Shown piece after piece: positions 23,571 to 35,418 of a DNA stretch of 64,000 bases. The notes under the pieces are model-generated. The model ran no database searches, had not been told where the DNA came from, and saw only the letters and a program-made list of their open reading frames with translations. Source of the stretch: Ceratobasidium sp. AG-K (Eukaryota > Basidiomycota > Agaricomycetes > Cantharellales > Ceratobasidiaceae); contig JAWNGF010000008.1 of the NCBI GenBank assembly GCA_037039685.1, forward strand, positions 558,001-622,000, in the 5' to 3' direction. Position numbers and translations under genes: made by a program. The first letter of the stretch is position 1. Each line of letters starts with the position of its first letter.

Positions 23571-25366
23571 TCAGCTTGGATCAAAGGGAACATAGGAAAA
23601 CATAACATACTGTTGCATAAAGATAACCGGTACCTCGGAAAGCGATTTTAAGGCATTGCTCCTTAAGTTAGCAACTCGACTCGATTCTGGGTACTTCCGA
23701 TAGCACGATTTCGCGTATCCCCAGACCTGCTCAATTGGGTTAAGTTCACAATGATATTTCGGTAGAAATATCACTCGACTGCCAAGTGATTGAGCCAAAC
23801 TCTCAAGTATTGTTGGGGTGTTGCTATTTGCATCAATTATATTATATAGTATGCGTCGGCAGCAGCAATTCGTCGCTGTTGGCTTGCATTTAAAGTTTTT
23901 GCATTGCGCGTTGAGGTGCGCTGCTTTGATCCCCCTCTCGTGGAGGATCTGGAGCATCCCCTTGAAATATCCAGGGAATTCTGTGTGATCATTTGGGTAA
24001 TAAAACGATTGTGTCGACCCATCAGGGAAATTTCCGTCCTCCATTTGAGGCTTGCTTGCATCAACTTCCTGTGGGAATTTTGTCATGTTTCGTGCAGATG
24101 GTGCTGTAGGGCGTTTTTTGGTATGTATTCGTGCATTATCATACACAAATACATGGTTGCACTCGGGGTACTCTGCTTGTGCTAATTTGATTGCGGACTC
24201 CAATTGTGCACAAATATCTTCATTTGTCCAGTACCCATCTCTACTCACACCCGGAAGTAGACACCTTCGAGCACTCAAACTCCTTTTAAACCTGGTCAAT
24301 AATGTTGTAAATGGTATAGTAGCTATGTGAGTACTCACCCGTCACAACTTTGTAAAACCCATGCTCTGAGATGTAATCCGAGACGCCAAACAATGCACCC
24401 TCCCCCTTCTTGACTGGCTGTGCACGCTCACTGCGATGTACCCAGCGGCGCTTTTTACGGTCGTTTGCTGTGAATGTTGTTGCATCGTGGAACCAGGCAA
24501 TAGTCTGGCGCTGCCCAGGACGAAGTCGCAATGGGAGTGGGAGTCCTGTGTCTGCATCCCACAACTGCAGGAAGGGTTCAATCGATGCCCACATGGGCAG
24601 GTAAACATTCGAGCGGTAGTTTACAACGTCTGGCCGCTCATGCCCATCAAAATATTGGCCCTTTGGTTCGTTTTTCCATTGGTAATCCATCTTGCGGAGC
24701 CATCGCCGTGCAGTTCGTATGGATATTGATTTTGGTATGCCAAGTTCTGCTTGAATCTCTGGGTCAGCTAGTATGTGTACCAGATCATCTGCCCCAAAGT
24801 ACTTGCCCTTGCCTCAGAGTAAAAGCCGCAGCTCACCAGCAACCGTTTCGTTGTTGATGGCCAGTAGACTCCAAAGCTTTGGCATGTAAGATGGCAGACC
24901 ACCTGTGGTTTCAAGTTGACGAATCCACTTGCGGATCTGGCGCGCGTACGACACCGAACCTCGACCTAACATTTGAGCCGTTTCGACTGACGACTGAATC
25001 AGCGATTGACACGGCTTAACAGCATATTTACGCAGGCACATGGTCATTGCTTCACACCGGATATGCGTAATTTTATTCAGACGGCATAACTTGTATCCAC
25101 GCCCAGTCTTACGAGGTGGTCGAAGTATTTGATCTAACTTCAACAACAGCTCACAAGCTCGAGGGATAGGGAGAGGAGAACGCTTGTTCTTTGTATCTGT
25201 AGCCTGAATGAGATCCGTCGGTGTTGCTGTGGCTGTTTTCTGCTTCTTGATAACACTTGTGTTTAGCTCAACAAGATTAGACACGGGAATGTAGAATACT
25301 CACTTTATTCTGGCGTGCATTCACTAAGTTTTGGATGTTAGCCTTTCGTTTTCTGCTGTACGGCAT
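23571..25366 (-). pseudogene. Tc1/mariner-type DDE transposase, one nonsense codon
   Basis: Probable exons: a short one from Met at 25366 (MPYSRKRKANIQNLVNARQ) to about 25302, a second from about 25265 to near 24330, and a third to 23571. The N-terminal half has helical DNA-binding character (SVSYARQIRKWIRQLETTGG, SKSISIRTARRWLRK-like). The catalytic core shows all three acidic blocks: HDATTFTANDRKKRRWVH, HVFVYDNARIHTKK and YHCELNPIEQVWGYAK. An in-frame TGA at 24814-24816 (minus strand) interrupts ELRLLL from GKGKYFG; a single C-to-T change of CGA would explain it. The frame changes near 24310-24340, where a GTGAGT donor and a TTGACCAG acceptor make a normal intron. So the gene looks recently inactivated by one nonsense mutation. 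Confidence 0.85.
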
Positions 25367-25421
25367 GGTTGTTGAGAGCAAGAGGTATTGGTAAGGATTG
25401 AGACCCCGGTCACCATAAAGC

Positions 25422-25775
25422 ATTGGTCAGACGCTGACTGAGCGTGGTTTGAAATGTGCAAACACAAAGTGCCGACTCTTCGAGACCTTGGTTCACCGAC
25501 AGGATGGCAGGTTCACTTATATATTTCATCTGTAGGTACATAAACATACTTTGCATCGATTGTCGAACCAAATTGTCGATATCTTTACTTCCCGATGAGA
25601 TAGTGCACGTTTCGTGCATCTGCTCCCCGTTCAATCACCAAATGCGAAACCGCACTGGACACTGCTATATGTGCTAGATATAGGTGATGTGGTATATTTG
25701 AAACGTTTGTCACTTGCGCATATGCGAAACCGTCACGTGCAGGAAACGTTTGTCACTTGCGCATGGCCGTCACTT
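25422..25775. repeat. Right terminal inverted repeat of the Tc1/mariner-like element
   Basis: Longer of the two inverted repeats. Its last 13 bases supply an ATG (25763) that is in frame with the truncated NLR gene downstream. Confidence 0.88.
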
Positions 25776-27741
25776 TACACATTTCCGAGACCAGTGGACT
25801 AGTTTCTACTCTACACACCTCATTCCCCGACTATATGCTAGACCAGTCACGATCCGGATGGTTTTATTGTGAAGAGGGACAGCACCACGAGTTTCTCACC
25901 CGATGCTGCTTCCGGGTGATGAAGCAAGGCTTGAAATTCAACATATGCGGCCTTGAATCATCATATGTATTCGACGAGGATATTCCGAATCTTAGAGGGA
26001 GAGTAGATCAAGCCATACACCCGGTCTTATTTTATGCTTGCCGGTACTGGTCAGGCCACCTATTACGGTGTGATTACAGAGAGAGACTGCACAAGATGAT
26101 GTCTGAGTTTTTGACTCAGAGATTGCTATTTTGGGTAGAGGTTCTAAATCTCAAGCAATGCGTAGTGGAGGGCGAGCTTGTGCTAGCCCATGCAGAGCCT
26201 TGGGTATTGATGAGTCAATTGTACAACTAGGGAAGAGCTCGAAGCTGATATCTACATAGACCAATAAAGCGCTAGACAGTACTATGTCACATATTGCTGA
26301 CGCAACAACTTTTGTGGTCATGTTCGCGGCAAGCTCATGCTCTCGGAGTACTTGTCATTTATATCTGTCGGCAGTAGAATTCCTTCGCAAGGCAAGCTGG
26401 GTGTATGCGCATTTCCGTGGTCTCATACGTGGAGCAATAATGGCTGGGGGAATTTTAGCAACAGGAATGGGACAAGCAGCACTGGCTCGATGGGCTACTG
26501 ACTTACATGTAAAATCGGTCGCATTCTCCCCCGATGGCACCCGTATCGTCTCTGGCTCCACCGATACGACTATCCGAGTGTGGGATGCTCGGACCGGTGA
26601 TCTTGTCGTGGCTCCATTCAGGGGGCATACAGACGGGGTCAGCTCCGTCGCATTATCCCCTGACGGCACCCGCATCGTCTCTGGCTCCGGGGATAAGACC
26701 ATCCGAGTGTGGGATGTCCAGACTGGCGATCTTGTCGCTGCTCCATTCAAGGGGCATACAGGCTCGGTCAGCTCGGTTGCATTCTCTCCTGACGGCGCCT
26801 ACATCGTCTCTGGCTCCGGGAATAAGACCATCCGAGTGTGGGATGCTCGGACTGGCGATCCTGTCGCTGCTCCATTCAAGGGGCATGCAGACTCGGTCAA
26901 CTCGGTTTCATTCTCCCCTGACGGGACTCGCATTGTCTCTGGCTCCAGCGATACGACCATCCGAGTGTGGGATGTCCGGACCGGTGATCTTGTCGTGGCT
27001 CCATTCAAGGGGCATACAGGCTGGGTCAGCTCCGTCGCATTATCCCCTGACGGCACCTGCATCGTCTCTGGCTCCGGGGATACGACCATCCGAGTGTGGG
27101 ATGTCCGGACTGGCGATCTTGTCGCTGCTCCATTCAAGGGGCATACAGACGGGGTCAGCTCCGTCGCATTCTCCCCTGACGGCACCCGTATCGTCTCTGG
27201 CTCCAGCGATGAGACCATCCGAGTATGGAATGTCCGGACCGGTGATCTTGTCGTGGCTCCATTCAAGAGGCATACAGACGGGGTCAGCTCTGTCGCATTC
27301 TCCCCTGACGGCACCCGCATTGTCTCTGGCTCCTGGGATAAGACTATCCGAGTGTGGGATGTCCAGACTGGCGATCTTGTCGCTGCTCCATTCAAGGGAC
27401 ATACAGGCTGGGTCGGCTCCGTCGCATTCTCCCCTGATGGTACTCGCATCGTTTCTGGCTCCTGGGATGAGACCATCCGAGTCCGGGATGCTCAGACTAG
27501 GCATCCCTATACTTCTGGTGATGACCACCTATTAGATATAGCGGCCGGGGTTTGGATGTTTCACTCCGACGGATGGGTAAAATGCGAGGGCAAACTGCTC
27601 TTCTGGGTCCCGCTCGATTTGCACGAGTATTTTCCCCGCCCTCCCGTTGTCGTTAATATCTGGCAGCACGGTTCGATATCGGCTGATTATTCAGATCTAT
27701 TGTTGGGCGAAAAATGGGCTGAATGTTGGGTTGACAAGTAG
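25763..27741 (+). pseudogene. 5'-truncated NACHT-WD40 gene fused to a transposon end
   Basis: The reading frame (25763-26203 and 26260-27741, 640 codons with one normal 56-nt intron) keeps only the part of the NLR family after the NACHT domain. From HISETSGLVSTLHTSFPDYM it aligns with the intact gene's SEDTQLVSALHTSFPDYM, then runs through CRYWSGHLL, FWVEVLNLKQC, the pre-WD40 segment (FVVMFAASSCSRST), eight WD40 repeats and the family C-terminus (LLGEKWAECWV). The P-loop and everything before it are missing. The first codons, MAVT, come from the transposon's inverted repeat. No stop or frameshift is seen inside, so the frame could be translated if transcribed from the transposon end; otherwise it is a relic. 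A switch-less WD40 protein would be the product. Confidence 0.8.
26513..27500 (+). repeat. Eight tandem 129-bp WD40 units, nearly identical
   Basis: Eight repeats of 43 codons with the pattern VSSVAFSPDGTRIVSGS-x-D-x-TIRVWD-x-x-TGDLVAAPFKGH-x-x-x. Most codons are identical between units at DNA level. The differences cluster at the residue before the Asp (T, G, G, S, G, S, W, W), two residues after it (T, K, K, T, T, E, K, E) and the pair after GHT/A (DG, GS, DS, GW, DG, DG, GW). Those places match the variable faces of HET-E-type propellers. The last unit has R instead of W in VRD. Confidence 0.95.
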
Positions 27742-27914
27742 TAGCTACTTCTTTCATGTATAAACAACACAATCCAAATCTCATTGCGACGACCATATTA
27801 TATAAAAACCTCAACTAGACAAAGAACAAAAAAAAAAACGAGAGTATCTATAACGAGCGATCCACAACGCATAAACAAATGTCAAATGTCTCTCAAAAGT
27901 TCATTGTCCATAAT

Positions 27915-30160
27915 CTACCACCTCAATCCCATTCCAACAGCTACCGCACCCGCAGCGAGTCCAACCAAGACGCCGATGCCAGGTACGCCCATCGTCGCCG
28001 CACCACCCACGCTACCGAAACTCGTGCTGCCGAGGGGGTTACCCTGGCTACCTCCACGACCGTTGCTCGTCTCGAGCACGGCCTGGTCGATAGTCGCAGT
28101 GTGTCGGACCCTGGTCAGTACCGAGGTCTCGAAAGAAACGGTCGCGTCTGGAGCAGGCGACGAGTTTTGGTACGCTGCGTCGGTGAGGAACACCAACGCG
28201 AGCGAAGGCGCCTTGAGCGGGATGGCGCACGTGTTGCTCGCGGCGTCGCACTGGATGGTTACAACGTCCTCGGTGCCTTGCAGACGTCCGTCAGACTCAA
28301 AGTGGTTGCCGAGGGTTTGACCAGCCCAACTAGACACATGTTAGTCTTGGCCGACGAGGCAGGTGATACCACTTACGTCATGTTACCCTTGAAGCTCACG
28401 CTCGGCGCCGCAAAGTACTTGACGCGGACGGAAGCAGGGTTTCCGGCGGGTTGGCCAGTCGTTCCGCCACCAATTGCAATACGAGCAGTAGCATCATGGG
28501 CACCAGTAGCGTCGTCGACATAGTTGATCAACAATACACGGGTGGGGACGCCATCCTCGTACACGGCATAACCCGGAGTCAAGTTCTCGCCTCCATTGGC
28601 GGCGAGGTCAACGACTTGTGCCTTGCCGCTCTTGCCAAAGAACTCGGCGACGATAAGGGTCGAGTAGTAGACAGAACCGGTGGTCCATTGGCGGAAAGTC
28701 GACTGGTTGGTGGGCGGGGGAGTAAAGGGGTTGTAGTAATCGCCTTGACCACCAACGTGCAGGAGAGTGGACGAGAAGTTGTAAGTCGCGAGCTTGAGCG
28801 ACCAGTCGGTGGCCCACAAGCCGGCGCCAAAGGAATCGGAGATACCGGGGAAACCACCACAGGCGGCAGTGTTGGTTTCGAACATGTATAGGGGCTTGCC
28901 GGCAGCCTGGACAGTACCTGTAAAAGAATGAATACGGTGTTTAGAGAGAAGGAAAGAAACGTACGGGAAAAGGTCTCGTATTCGGCGGCGTGCTCGGAGA
29001 GCAAGGCGTGCGAGAGAAAGTTGGCATACTCTTCCTGGGCGGTACGAGGTGTAATACCGCAGTTGTTGGTGGGGTAACGTTGCACAGTGATGATTCCGAG
29101 TTCGCTGTTGAACCGAGTAAGATAACCCGCCTCGGCCATGGCGTCATTGTTGAATTCCGGGTTGGAACTACGGCAACACGTGCTGGGACCCATGAGGATG
29201 TTGCGGTTGGTGTAGTCGGGGTTCCTCGTGAGCGCATTGGCAACAGTGCCCCATTCGTTGAAGTACTGGTCGAAGGTATAGGGCGCGGGACGCTTTCCGT
29301 GGTTCTCGCCGGCGTACAGATCAGGTTCGTTCCCGAGGGCAATACCCTTCAAGCTGCCACTAATCATCTTTTGAGCCATGCCCGCAAACAGCGCTTGATT
29401 TTGCGGATCGGTGATGTTGTCCATAAAGTTGAGACCCTGACCGACCAGATGTTAGAGGCTGTGACAAGGCCGGGCGAGTGTTTAACGTACAAGGAACATC
29501 TCGGTTTTCACGAGGTTTGCGACATTGGCCAACATCTGGATGAGCTCTGGCGTAAACTCGACATGGGGCGTGACAGTGGTGGTGTCCGACTCGGCCGTCT
29601 TCTTGAGAATGACATTGGAGCCGTCGGGGAAACCGTTGGGCATGAGAAGTGCACGCTCCTGGGCTAAAGACCTCGGTCAATAAAGGGTTTCCGGGGAATT
29701 TTCATAACTTACTATTTCCTCCCACTCGAACGCGGACCGAACCAGCTCGGTTGACTACATTTTGCATGTGGTTGAGGAAGGGAACGGCAATAACACTCGA
29801 GTTTGTTCCAATGGCACGATTGGCCACGGACAATTCGATGGAAAAGCCGAGGTAGTTGCCAGTGTGTGGGATACTGAGCCCGGGCACACCCCCTTGTACC
29901 AACTACGCGTGTGACGTAAGCGGCAACGCTCGCAATATGGTTTTTTTCTGACTCACCTGGACAACATAGTCTCTTTGGAACTCTGTGGGCGGGGTAGGGG
30001 GGGTAAGGACTGTGGGATCGTAGGCTGCAGCGCCGGTGTACGAGGCAGCGTCGGCGCTGGTTGTGGCAGTGAGGGCGGCACTACGGTCGTCTGGGCGGTA
30101 GACGGTAACCGCAGCGTTGGCGGCGGCGGCCGCAAGAGCAGCAAGCCAGAGTCGGGTCAT
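27915..30160 (-). CDS. GPI-anchored glycoside hydrolase family 79 (beta-glucuronidase/heparanase-like)
   Basis: A secreted, cell-surface retaining glycosidase of 664 aa. Exons: 30160-29957, 29902-29713, 29663-29491, 29436-28965, 28917-28377, 28329-27915; phases agree. It begins with a signal peptide (MTRLWLAALAAAAANAAVTV). The TIM-barrel core has GIALGNEPDLYAG, whose Glu fits the acid/base of clan GH-A, and KPLYMFETNTAACGG, whose Glu fits the nucleophile. The C-terminal beta domain (VRVKYFAAPS, VFLTDAA) matches the GH79 type. The protein ends with a Ser/Gly-rich stretch and a hydrophobic tail (GVLVGLAAGAVAVGMGL), the form of a GPI attachment signal. Likely substrates are glucuronic-acid-bearing glycans such as arabinogalactan side chains; this is known for the family, not shown here. 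It converges with the truncated NLR gene, 173 bp apart. Confidence 0.9.
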
Positions 30161-31255
30161 CGCGAAGGGAGAAGAGTTGATGGTCTATTTTTCACTGTGA
30201 CCTCTTATCCGAAATCCACTGCCAAGCTGCCCGGTCGCGGTCTTGGCATCACAGCCACCGTTCGACTCGACCTGATTAGGCTTATTTCTCACGAATAAGC
30301 ATTCAATTCAGACTGTTGACACTTGACAGTATGCTAACGCTATTTGCCTGTCTTTCCTGCTGCTTTCAGCGTCGCCGTAGAGGCCGTCGGCGACACCATC
30401 GCTGCGGACAAGACCGGCGCTTCTTGGCATCCGTAACGGCTCCTTTGCGTCATGCCTGCTCGCCTTCGGGTCCTGACCAATACGAACGTGATTGCTGTCG
30501 CCTTGGCACGATATACATAGCACCTCCCGCTTCCAATCTAGGGCGTCTGCCATCGAGAGACACGCGCATCGGGGGTGAGACTTTTCCCATTTTCGGCCAC
30601 CATTGTCCCACATACAAGTCCGACGAAGCGAACCGGAATTCAGACTGGTAGCTAGGGAACCCGTCAGCCGCTTTCGAAGGAATCAATATGTACGACCATG
30701 ACGTAGAAACCTTGTAACACGTTTTCTCATTCTCGGCCGACTTTCGTCAGCTCCCGCACATACACCGCCAGACGCGTGAATTGCACCGGCCTTTCCATAC
30801 CTGTCCACCACGTTTTATACCATCAGCATCGAGCTCGGCTTTTTTATTTAAAAAAGTTCCAGGAACGTCCGACCGAGGCGAGGAAATACATCCCTGGCCT
30901 TGGCACTCAGTCCCATTCAATCCCAGGGCCTCAATCTATTTTCGCAACCACTCAATCGCCTGAATGGGCTTTCAACTCTGATATACGTCCCATCGTATAT
31001 CTTTACGTATACACGCGCATACGTCATTTCGGTCGGCCGAGCGCTCAAGTTCAATAAATTTACATTTCATATTTTATATGAGGGGTCGATCCCATTTCCC
31101 CCGACGCTCCAGGCCGCGGCTCGTAGGCGCCGAGATGACATGAGCAGCTGGTGACACATCTTGCCTGGTGCATGTGAATTCTCCGGGACGAGCATCCGCC
31201 CACCCGACGGGGATTCGTGCGCTCCTCTGCTCTTCCTCCACCACTCTACTCAGCC
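30161..31255. other. Intergenic, divergent promoters of GH79 and thiolase genes
   Basis: The 1.1 kb between two divergently transcribed genes shows only short, unrelated frames. Pyrimidine-rich stretches before 31256 fit a fungal core promoter. No RNA gene or repeat was seen. Confidence 0.5.
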
Positions 31256-32979
<1,724 letters not shown>

Positions 32980-33353
32980 CAAGGCAACTAGCATATAGTT
33001 ACACTTCAACAAATCAAAATATCACATACGCCTCAGCCGGCACTCTAGTGCTAGATTGGACCATTGGGTAATTCTCGGGCTGCCATGTAGACACCGGCGT
33101 AAGGGGTAAATTGTCGTGGGGTCCGCCTGAGGCACAGCGCATAGAGGCCGACCAGAGTATTTCTGTCAGTTGTATGGAGGTATTCGTCAACACTCACCAT
33201 AAATACCAAACACGAGGAAGACTGGTGGATTGCACCCAACCACTAACATTCAGGTCTCTAAACCAAGGTAACGTGAATTGCTATTAGGATACAAATCATA
33301 GGTAGATACACTGCATATCGCCTTAAACCAAAGAGATTATGAAAATGATAAGT

Positions 33354-34045
33354 TTAATGAGCCACAACAGACATCCCCGACTCTCTGCAGGCAAATGAAG
33401 CAGGAGTCGCGGTCTGGGGAGGAAGGTCCAACCAGTTGTCGCAGTGGAACATAGCTCTATCTGGGAATTCTTCACGAATCCTGCATTGGAACTCTTCGTT
33501 TTTGAGAGTATAAACTCGCCAAAGGCCTTGACCGTCCTCAGTCAAGCCGACATCGAGAAGTTGAAACGCGGGGGCTTGGCCGAGGGAGCGGAAGACTTGT
33601 CCAATGGGGTACTTGTCCACCAGAACCAGCTGAGCAGCATTGGGGCTTGTCATGCTCACGTTCGAGGTACACATGCATACAACTCGGCCGCGGCAGATAA
33701 GGTTAACGGAGCGGACTTGTTCGAGCGGGGATGAAATAGAGGCACTAGAAACAGGTGCACTCGGGTCTGGGGAGGTATATCCTCGGGCGACCGAAATTGG
33801 GCTGCCAAAGTACGCGCTGGAACAAACTCGGCATTACTATAAGTCGGCATACATGCTAGGTATATCCACCAACCTTAGGGTGCGCTGCAGGTCGCCCTTG
33901 GCTGAGAGAGCTACTCGCTCGATACCCGAGAGGGAAGAAGGCCAGTTGAACTATTGAACTGGTATAAGCGGCCGCATAGTATGGCCATCGAGCAAGAACT
34001 CACTGAAAAGCTAGTCTCATTGGCATTGAACGAATCGCTGGACAT
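33354..34045 (-). CDS. Conserved fungal protein of unknown function, 193 aa
   Basis: Three exons (34045-34004, 33950-33874, 33816-33354) give an uninterrupted 193-aa frame, with GTGAGT and GTTGGT donors and TAG and CAG acceptors all in phase. The product begins MSSDSFNANETSFS and contains WPSSLSGIERVALSAKGDL, VNLICRGRVVCM, LVDKYPIGQVFRSLG and DRAMFHCDNWLDLP. I recall similar hypothetical proteins in other basidiomycetes but no assigned function. The small alpha+beta pattern with a buried DKYPIGQ block suggests a ligand-binding fold; a distant relation to chorismate-lyase-like folds is only a guess. There is no signal peptide or membrane segment. It converges with the thiolase gene, with 374 bp between the stops. 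Confidence 0.7.
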
Positions 34046-35418
34046 AATGAATAGAGTGGGACAGATAGTAGTTGAAAGTGTGCGGGTGGGGGTTTGAGCA
34101 GAGACCCCTCTTCACCGGCCCTTTTTGTACTGAACATATCAACACTGGTCGCTATTCGCCGACCGGACAACACCCAACGTCTTTCCTCAGCGCCCAACCC
34201 TTTCAAGATCCGGCCGAGAGAGATACGTACTAAATTTGATAAGCAACTCCAAGCAGAGTCGTCAGTTCTCAGAAAGAAGTCTGGAACGTTGTCTTGATTT
34301 GGCGCGAAGTGGAGGTGGGGTAAGTGTCGATCCTGATAGCAGAAAGCATATGCTTGAACGACTTCTCATCATTTGGTGTCACGCCGAGTTGAAGAGCTCA
34401 TGGCTAGAAAAGACCCCACGAAAGATCTACTCGCATATCATTGTCGGGGGAAGCCTGTCAAATAACCGCGCGTTTGATTTGGTAGTGTACGTAAGCTCCA
34501 AATGATGGTTCTGAGCTCTCAAAATAGCATACAGTGTGGCCTTTTCTTTGATTTAGATTTGGATTGTTCGTAGGTCATTCCAACCTGGTATACCAATTTT
34601 TTGGTGTACTCCTGGATGGACCAGAAAGTAAATTTTTTTTTTTTCGTATTAGTCACGCTGATGTCGGGAAAGCTAAGCGTAGCTAAAAAGTGACACCATG
34701 TGCCCATGCGACCGGGATGTCGGAGAGGGTGTTCTGCGCGATATTGCATGTAGTATCGGGCGATGCCGGGGCAATTAAAGTACAACAAAGAAAAGAGTCA
34801 CAGTTACCGACGGCTAGCCTAGGCACCAGTCGTATTACGGTCAACCAGCTAGATCATCGCCTCACACACATGATATTCCGCAATGATGGACACATATTAC
34901 ACGCGCACGTCACCGCTCCAAAAAGTATCGATAGAAGAGCGTGTTTTTGGCTATCATACCTAATGTGGGTCTGAGTTTCCCGGGCTGTCAGCCATAGTTT
35001 CAATGTGTGGAGAGAGCGTATACGAGCGCTCCATCACGCAGTAGTGGGCGCTGTCTCGGCTACTATCGCTTGTGGCTCCCCATGCTGCTAGCAGGAACAG
35101 GAAAACGGTCCGACTCATGGTAAGGGGAGGGTTGTTGCTGCGGTAACTCCGGCCAGAAATCGGTGTATGCGCTGGTCTCATTTACAGCGTTCATCCTATC
35201 CGGTGGGCGCAGCTCCTAGTCTAGACATTTGGGTCAGACGTGCAAGAGTATGTCTATGAGCCCATTTTTTGGTTTGCATAGTGAGGTACGAGAAGAGGAT
35301 TACCAGGATGGTGCCATTTAGCCACTATCAGTATACATTGGAAGGAATGATAAACATCCACATATCGTCGGGCACTTACTACATATCTTATTGCCAGTTC
35401 CTATCCAAATAACGTTCT
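34046..35418. other. Intergenic, no assignable gene
   Basis: Contains a 12-bp T run near 34628. A minus-strand frame from Met at 35118 to 34960 starts like a signal peptide (MSRTVFLFLLAAWGATS) but stops after 52 residues without any family feature. It could be the first exon of a small secreted protein; I could not find a convincing second exon. Confidence 0.4.

Larger units (their letters stand above)
23101..25775 (-). mobile_element. Tc1/mariner-like DNA transposon with long inverted repeats (2675 bp)
   Basis: The ends are inverted copies starting AAGTGACGGCCATGCGCAAG and each is flanked by TA (23099-23100, 25776-25777), the Tc1/mariner target. The left repeat spans 23101-23360 and the right one 25422-25775. 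The right is about 94 bp longer; the left lacks the stretch between two GTTTCGCAT copies, as expected of a deletion between short direct repeats. The right repeat holds the block cgcaagtgacaaacgtttc twice, which could be a duplicated transposase site. The minus strand between the repeats codes for a DDE transposase. The left flank is repetitive sequence; the right flank is NLR coding sequence. Confidence 0.9.

Noticed and set aside
26513..27500. Regularly spaced repeats that might suggest a CRISPR-like array
   Set aside because: Units are contiguous WD40 codons without spacers, in a eukaryotic genome.
26534..27535. 333-codon plus-strand and 225- and 162-codon minus-strand frames across the WD40 array
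   Set aside because: They are frame shadows: a 129-bp unit is divisible by three, so any frame without a stop in one unit stays open through all units. The translations are periodic and lack any family feature.
34960..35118. Small secreted protein starting MSRTVFLFLLAAWG
   Set aside because: Only 52 codons, no cysteine pattern, no second exon found; kept as a comment in the intergenic entry.
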